In this document: one piece after another, positions 46,734 through 52,089 of the stretch
Position numbering within the stretch: position 1 is the first letter of the stretch
Layout: each line of letters begins with the position of its first letter
Assembly (NCBI GenBank): GCA_014905825.1
Contig: JACGCN010000109.1
Span: 1-52,089, forward strand
Direction of reading: 5' to 3'
Length of the DNA stretch: 52,089 nucleotides
Source: Lyophyllum atratum
Taxonomy: Eukaryota; Basidiomycota; Agaricomycetes; Agaricales; Lyophyllaceae
The notes under the pieces: generated by a model
What the model was told of the DNA's origin: nothing
Seen by the model: only the letters and a program-made list of their open reading frames with translations
The model's database searches: none
Position numbers and translations under genes: made by a program

Positions 46734-49700
46734 CTAACTGCGCGCCAGCTCGACCTGGATCTGACTGAGAACACTGGGGTCAGCTTTTGATAGATATTGC
46801 GCCTGGAACACATCTGGGCCACACGCTGCTTCAGCCTCCCGGATGTGTGTGGCAACAAATGTGCCAAGGTGCATTGTCCGGATAGGATCACGATCATACA
46901 CCTGAGTCGTTGTTTTGGATTAACCGCTAGGAATCGATTTCAGTGAGATATACGAACGGCTTTGCGACGGTCATGCTCTGGGGTGCCTTCTATGTCTTGA
47001 TAGTATTCTGGGGGTGCCTCATTGAGTTCCCAAAGCTTCCGTAGATTGTGCGACGATGGGATAGGCGAGCTATAAAGTGTAAGAGTGAATAAAAATATCT
47101 TCGTGAACATTTAGATGTCAATGACCTGCTTCCATCTTCAGAAATAACCGGCTTTTCCTTGATCTCATAAAAGACGTCAATCCATAGATTGAAAATCTCG
47201 ACAGGAAGTCGTTGGAGCACTTCCGGACGCCCAGTGGATACGAGTGACCCGATACCCATGGCAGTAAGCTTGCGGTGGCGGGGTTCGCTCATGTTGTCTA
47301 ACTAAAGACAGGTGATATGAATGTCTTATCATCGCGAAAGAGTGAAGGATCTGACTTTGCCGAACCATTGATCGAGCATACCGTCATAAAGATAGCTCTC
47401 CTTTTGATTGAGAGATGACGCGGTCGCAGAAACTAGCTGGAGGAACATTTGTCGGTCTGCCATTACAATCCGGGAGAGGAATAGGATCTGTTCTGTAAGG
47501 AGGAGGGTTGAGGCCTTCGACATGATCATCAGCAAAAAGTTTGAAGGCGAAGACGGATAAACTCGGTTACCTCTCCATCAATCAGCGTTGTTAGAATGTG
47601 CGCGAAGAGTCCGGAAGTGTGCATAGCCTCTCCCCAGAGACTCGACGGAGCTGTCTGGATGAGCAAATTCAGGGCGCGCATCATGTCGGTCGCGTTCAAG
47701 ACGATCACTGATTCGTTTTTGAAAGCGGTAAGAAAAGCGGAGAAAAGCTGCACATTGCAGGCCTAATCAAGGTTAAACAAAGTCATGCTCGGCGTGCTTG
47801 GGACACATACTTGTAGCACCCCTGGGGCATCGAGCAGGAAATATGATTCTAATATGCTGATGGTCTTACCCAAAAGATCGAAATTCGTAGACAACAACTC
47901 TATGGCAAGAGGGAACAGGTCAAAAAGAGCAGGAGCGCCGTTGACACTATTTAGAGTCAGAATGTTTCGTAGTGCGGCCAGCCAGAGGGTAAGACCGTCA
48001 TCATCCAGATTAGTTTATGGCCTGATAGGAAAAGCTAGTTGGGCCGACAAGATAGTGAGAATGCGCAAGTCAACTTACCCCAGGCGATAGGCTCTCGCGA
48101 ACCAAGGGGACAACGATACCTCCTAGAGAGGTGCTTTGTGCTTTCACTGACTATATATGCCGCATCAGCCTACGCTCTAGCAAACAGTACAGCGTGACGT
48201 GTTACTAACCTCTATTAGTTTTGACATGGTAACGAGCAAGGAACTTTTGAATAGCCATTGGTCACCAGCCTCAGTCCCTGACAAGCTATGAGCCCACGGG
48301 ACCTCCGAAACAAAGTGCGACTCACAAAGTTGTGGGAGCGGTTCCGTGATTGTTGCGATGAATGGAATGATCTACTCCTGTAGTAAGCCAATGAAAACGA
48401 CATGATGATACCGACCTACAAGTTCCTTGACTTGCTCGATAACGACGTTCAGGCTGTGGTCAATGCGGCGTTTACTTTCGAACGTAGCTGCCTCCCCCAT
48501 CATTCCGATGAGCTCTGAGACTGCGATTGGCAGATAGGGCTCGAAGATTAGAGCGTCGAACTCGAGAGTCTGCACACTCGTTCCGTTAATAGTCATCATA
48601 GCCAAACTATCAAGCGTCCTTACATCGACGCACTCTTTTAGAGCCACCCCTGCCGTGAGTCGTACAACATAGTCAGTCCCCGGTCCACGATCCTTCAGCA
48701 AGTGGACCAGGACCTCCCATATCCTTGGGTTATTTGGCGATGCGCAGGAATCGGAGACCCATTTCCCAATTAGCCATGCGATTCGTCGTTTGATGATCGG
48801 ATAACTGACAACCAGTCGGAAACGTTAAAGTAAAGGATTAGACGATCGAACTGACCTCGGGTTGGGATCTCGAGCTTCCGGGATAAGTGTATGTTCCAGC
48901 CAGTCGTTGAAAGGGATAACATCCTTCAGGCGCGTGGCAACATCGTCCAAGCGCGCAATATATTGCTTCCTTTTGCAAAACACTTTGCAGATCACCAGAA
49001 GGTGGCCGGGCTAGACCAGCGGGATTCAATCCGATGAAGTCACATTACCATAACATGATGAATTACCGGCAATTTGCTTGAAGGTAGATTCCAATAAGGG
49101 CGTGACAAACTGTGGATATTGGTTGGATATTTGCATCAAAACCCGCTCACTGCAAGGCTGAGGGAGAGAACAAAAGTTTTCGCTATGGTTTTCGCTTGAA
49201 TGAGACGGATAAGAGGACGAACCCGGATTTCATACTCCCATAATTCATTCTCTCTGTCCTCGACACTGACCCACTCTTCTGGGTCAGCCATCCAGTTTTC
49301 CAAATCCGTCGGGTTGAGAGGCATGAAACGCGTTACAAGCAATTGCACAGCGTTTTCGATGAATTCTTGTGACAAGGCTGATGAAAATCAATATTTGACA
49401 CTTGCCATACTGAACCAAGGGAGCGTCAGGACATACAATTTTCGTTTGGAGTACCATCGCGGCGGGTGGGAGTCCATTGAGCAAGGCTCTCCTTGAATAG
49501 AACCATACCTTGCACCAAATGGCGGACAGGATACAATGCTTGATTGGTATCTAACCAAGTCCTGTTGGGAATCGATCTTTCGCAGTATTGTTGGACTCAC
49601 CCGAGACTAATTCGGCTGGCCCACTGGTAGCCTTTACAACCTGCGACCAGTAGAAAAGAATCATATCACTACACATAGGCAAAGCGACAAATCGCGAGGG

Positions 49701-50988
49701 TGACAGCTGCTGAAGGCGACGGAAAAACTTTCCAAAGACGCGGATATGTCGAGTGAAGATATCCAGCGATCGTTGCACCTGAGGATCTGAGTTTGAGCCA
49801 CTTTGCATCAGAGCTACAATGATGTTGGTCCGTAGTTCCGTCAAAGCTTTCAGCTGTATAGCAGAGTTTTGGAAAAGCTCATGGATCTGCAAAGAGTGAA
49901 TCGATGATGAAAGACGTTCGTGTCGTTATTTGAAGAATACTTGCCCATGTCTGGTTCCTGTCTGCTTCTTCTTTGGGTACTTTATCAATCCGATTCCATA
50001 ACCAGACTGTCATCTTGACCATGCATTTGTAGACCAGATGTGCCAATAGGATATCATCATGGATTCGAGGTGAGGAAAAAGTCTGCGGAGTCACAGTGCT
50101 TGGCGATATGCTTGAAGCCATCCGAGAATAGTAGCCGTAAAGGACAGGGTGGAGGGAGGCGACGAGCTGCAGTAAGACAAGTTTAGAAAATGGATGGAGA
50201 TGAGTGTGCAAAAGGCCACCATACGTTTGCCATCGTCTTGACACCATTCAACATCTTTATGCTCGCAAACTCTTTCAATATGACGTTCAACAGTGCGAAG
50301 CTTCTCCGTAACATCAACGTATCTTGCGGATCTTCACTCATCGCCCCGTATCGCTTCTGAAGGTTCATGTTAATCACATCGATGAGGTCGTTCACGAGGT
50401 TGCCCCTATATCAGCGAAGAAAAGTGATCAGACCCGAAACGACCAGCTAGGCTTCATTTCAAACACACCATTTATTGGGAAAATCTTGCCGTGAAATTTT
50501 GCCTACTATCACTTCATTGCATTGCACAATCTTTACAAAGAGATCAAGTGGTAAGCTAGGATATTCAAGAACAGAAAGCAGGAACATGATTCACTATCTC
50601 GTCCTCCTCAGCAAGAAACGTCAGGGACCGTTCGCGAATTCGACGTCTGTGCTCATCGTCGAGGAGTCTACGGAAGAAGGTCAGAACGTCTACAGAGGAA
50701 CCCCACAACCGCTAACTTTCGAGATCGCCAGTGCCCCAGTGCGGCATTCTTGAATTGGATGATGGCTTGTTGCCGAATGACCAAAGGGATCGTTCTTTGG
50801 GCGGCAATTTCGTGTAAGGCCTCGTAGGTCCCAAACATATCAAGCATTTGTTGGAGACGTTTGCTGGATGCTTGAACGCGAGAAGGATCTTGGGAGGATG
50901 CAGCGGTCATGACATCGTACAGTTCTGTCGGTGATACATGTTCTACGTTTACGCCTGTCGCCATCGTGGTACGTCTGGGGGTGTCCAT
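46734..50988 (-). CDS. KAP120: Importin-11/Kap120 karyopherin
   Basis: A HEAT-repeat nuclear import receptor of the importin-beta family. The first Met at 50988 gives MDTPRRTTMATG; MATGVNVEHV at 50964 may be the true start. The N-terminal importin domain has QASSKRLQQMLDMFGTYEAL, PLVIRQQAIIQFKNAALGHW, RIRERSLTFLAEEDEI and DTLMLRRSFALLNVILKEFA. The middle includes AHLVYKCMVKMTVWLWNR and YVVRLTAGVALKECVD; the C-terminal part includes NSVNGAPALFDLFPLAIELL and VYDRDPIRTMHLGTFV, ending QIQVELARS at 46734. One intron has a GC donor (49944-49943); another (48623-48570) is 54 bases and in frame. Two one-base surpluses (48939-48940 and 48014-48016) must be discounted to keep the frame; both are in short runs. 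About 1,000 residues, the usual family length. Confidence 0.93.
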
Positions 50989-51284
50989 ACAGCTAGGGCT
51001 CTTTGATGACCGATGAAGGACTGTATGGAAGATTAGAAGGGATAATGAGGGAAAGAAAGAGCTCGACCAGAAACCAGAAGATCAGTTACAGTATGGCTCG
51101 CCAAGCACTTGTCAACAACGCGTCGCGTTACAAATAAATGGTCACGGTCACGTCCCGCGTTTGTTGCATGCACCTCACTCCTGCATTGTCTCTCATCTCC
51201 AGAGTTGCTTTTCTGAATCCTATCATTCGAGCACCGGCTTATTCTATTCGAAACGTACACGAGGGAAACCAGCTCATTACCCCC

Positions 51285-52089
51285 ATGCCAACCTACTACC
51301 AAAGCGATATAGTTGATGACTCGGAACCAGAAAGAGAGGAGCTGAGGCAGCGACAGAGGTCTGCACCGAAAGTTGACTCACGGAACGTGAAGGCAATTAA
51401 GGCTACCTTGATTGAGGTCATAGAGATCACAGACGACGAATCAGGCAACGCTGCCCAGAACATGGCAATGTTCACTGAGACTGCTGGTAAATTTCCATTT
51501 GGCTAAACAGTGAGATATTTCTGACATTCAGAGTACATGAAGATCTGGGACCCTCGTACAAGGGTAACCCGTGAGCGTCAAGTGCTGACTGCACATAAGG
51601 CGGATTTCCCTGGAAGCAATGTCATCTTCGCGACTAGTATGTGTACCCACAAGTCACAAAGGTATTGACAAAGACGAAAGATATCTAGGAGCCTCTCCTG
51701 CATGTAGTACACATGCCTTGACATCCGTCGCGGATGTTGCAGTTATTACCCCCAACATTCCGTCCCCGACTGCGTTAGACGCCGCCGACAGCGACCATGA
51801 GGAAGACGCTAATGTTTTGTGTTTTTTTTGCGTACAGGAAACAAACCTCGTCGACTGCGATGCCGCGCAGCAACACGCGCTTTTCTCGTCAGAGTCCTGG
51901 TGTCAGTTCTACGACTGATGCCCGACCCCTGCTCAAGAAGAGGTTGACCCATAGATTCACTGCCGACTTCTCGGACTTCGAACTGGCAAAGCTAGCGAAA
52001 TGTGTCAGCTGCGACGTCCATTGGACAGCAAGGAACCGACTCTACCCAAAAGATGGTCCATGTTCAGTCGTCCGTGTGCCAAAAAGAAC
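51285..52089 (+). CDS. Unassigned protein with a CxxC zinc-finger-like block, 5' part
   Basis: The gene runs off the right edge. It appears to start MPTYYQSDIVDDSEPEREEL at 51285; the frame is also open upstream to 51138. Exon 1 carries ATLIEVIEITDDES, a possible SUMO-interacting stretch (hydrophobic core followed by acids). An intron after about 51487 leads to EYMKIWDPRTRVTRERQ, and a later exon from about 51840 gives RLTHRFTADFSDFELAKLAK followed by CVSCDVHWTARK. That CxxC-W-T-R-K block is one I associate with fungal Slx4-like or related DNA-repair proteins, but I cannot verify it. Beyond 52035 the frame must shift by a base to continue a QKMVHVQS-like segment, so the last 50 bases are unsure. 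Confidence 0.55.

Overview
The window is nuclear DNA from a filamentous basidiomycete, most likely an Agaricomycete. Nearly every gene is cut by many 46-65 base GT-AG introns. Genes are packed on both strands, often head to head with about 100-250 bases between start codons. The recognisable proteins are typical fungal housekeeping products (cobalamin-independent methionine synthase, Dom34, Pex2, EMC10, Bsd2, importin-11/Kap120, both cytosolic PheRS subunits). I cannot name the species.

Layout: 1-364 is the 3' end of MET6. A class I CPD photolyase (minus) and DOM34 (minus) follow; DOM34 is divergent from a thioredoxin-fold Plp1/TXNDC9 homologue. At 7.2-17.7 kb lies an accessory island: two paralogous secreted glutaminases of the GtaA type in opposite orientation, on either side of a secreted GH18 chitinase. 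The 17.7-22 kb stretch is gene-poor, with one proline-rich hypothetical protein and a 76-80 base direct repeat. The 22-29.7 kb stretch holds a coiled-coil RD/RGG protein that may be a WTAP/Mum2 relative, a STEEP1 (UPF0428) homologue, an Avo2-like ankyrin protein and an SLC45/Sut1-type sugar transporter. The 30-38.9 kb stretch holds DPH6, FRS1 (PheRS beta), EMC10, a hypothetical protein and BSD2. The 39-52 kb stretch holds a GNAT acetyltransferase, a Prm10/ThrE-like membrane protein, FRS2 (PheRS alpha), PEX2, KAP120 and the 5' part of an unassigned gene.

The genes are mostly independent housekeeping functions. Two themes stand out. The island suggests extracellular nitrogen scavenging, with chitin cleavage and glutamine deamidation encoded side by side. 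Translation is also well represented (both PheRS subunits, Dph6, Dom34).

The photolyase, DOM34 and KAP120 models each need single-base corrections, mostly in short homopolymer runs, while about 7 kb of glutaminase coding sequence and both PheRS genes read cleanly. I treat these as probable sequence errors, but real decay of the photolyase cannot be excluded. I found no CRISPR array, rRNA, convincing tRNA or intact transposon.
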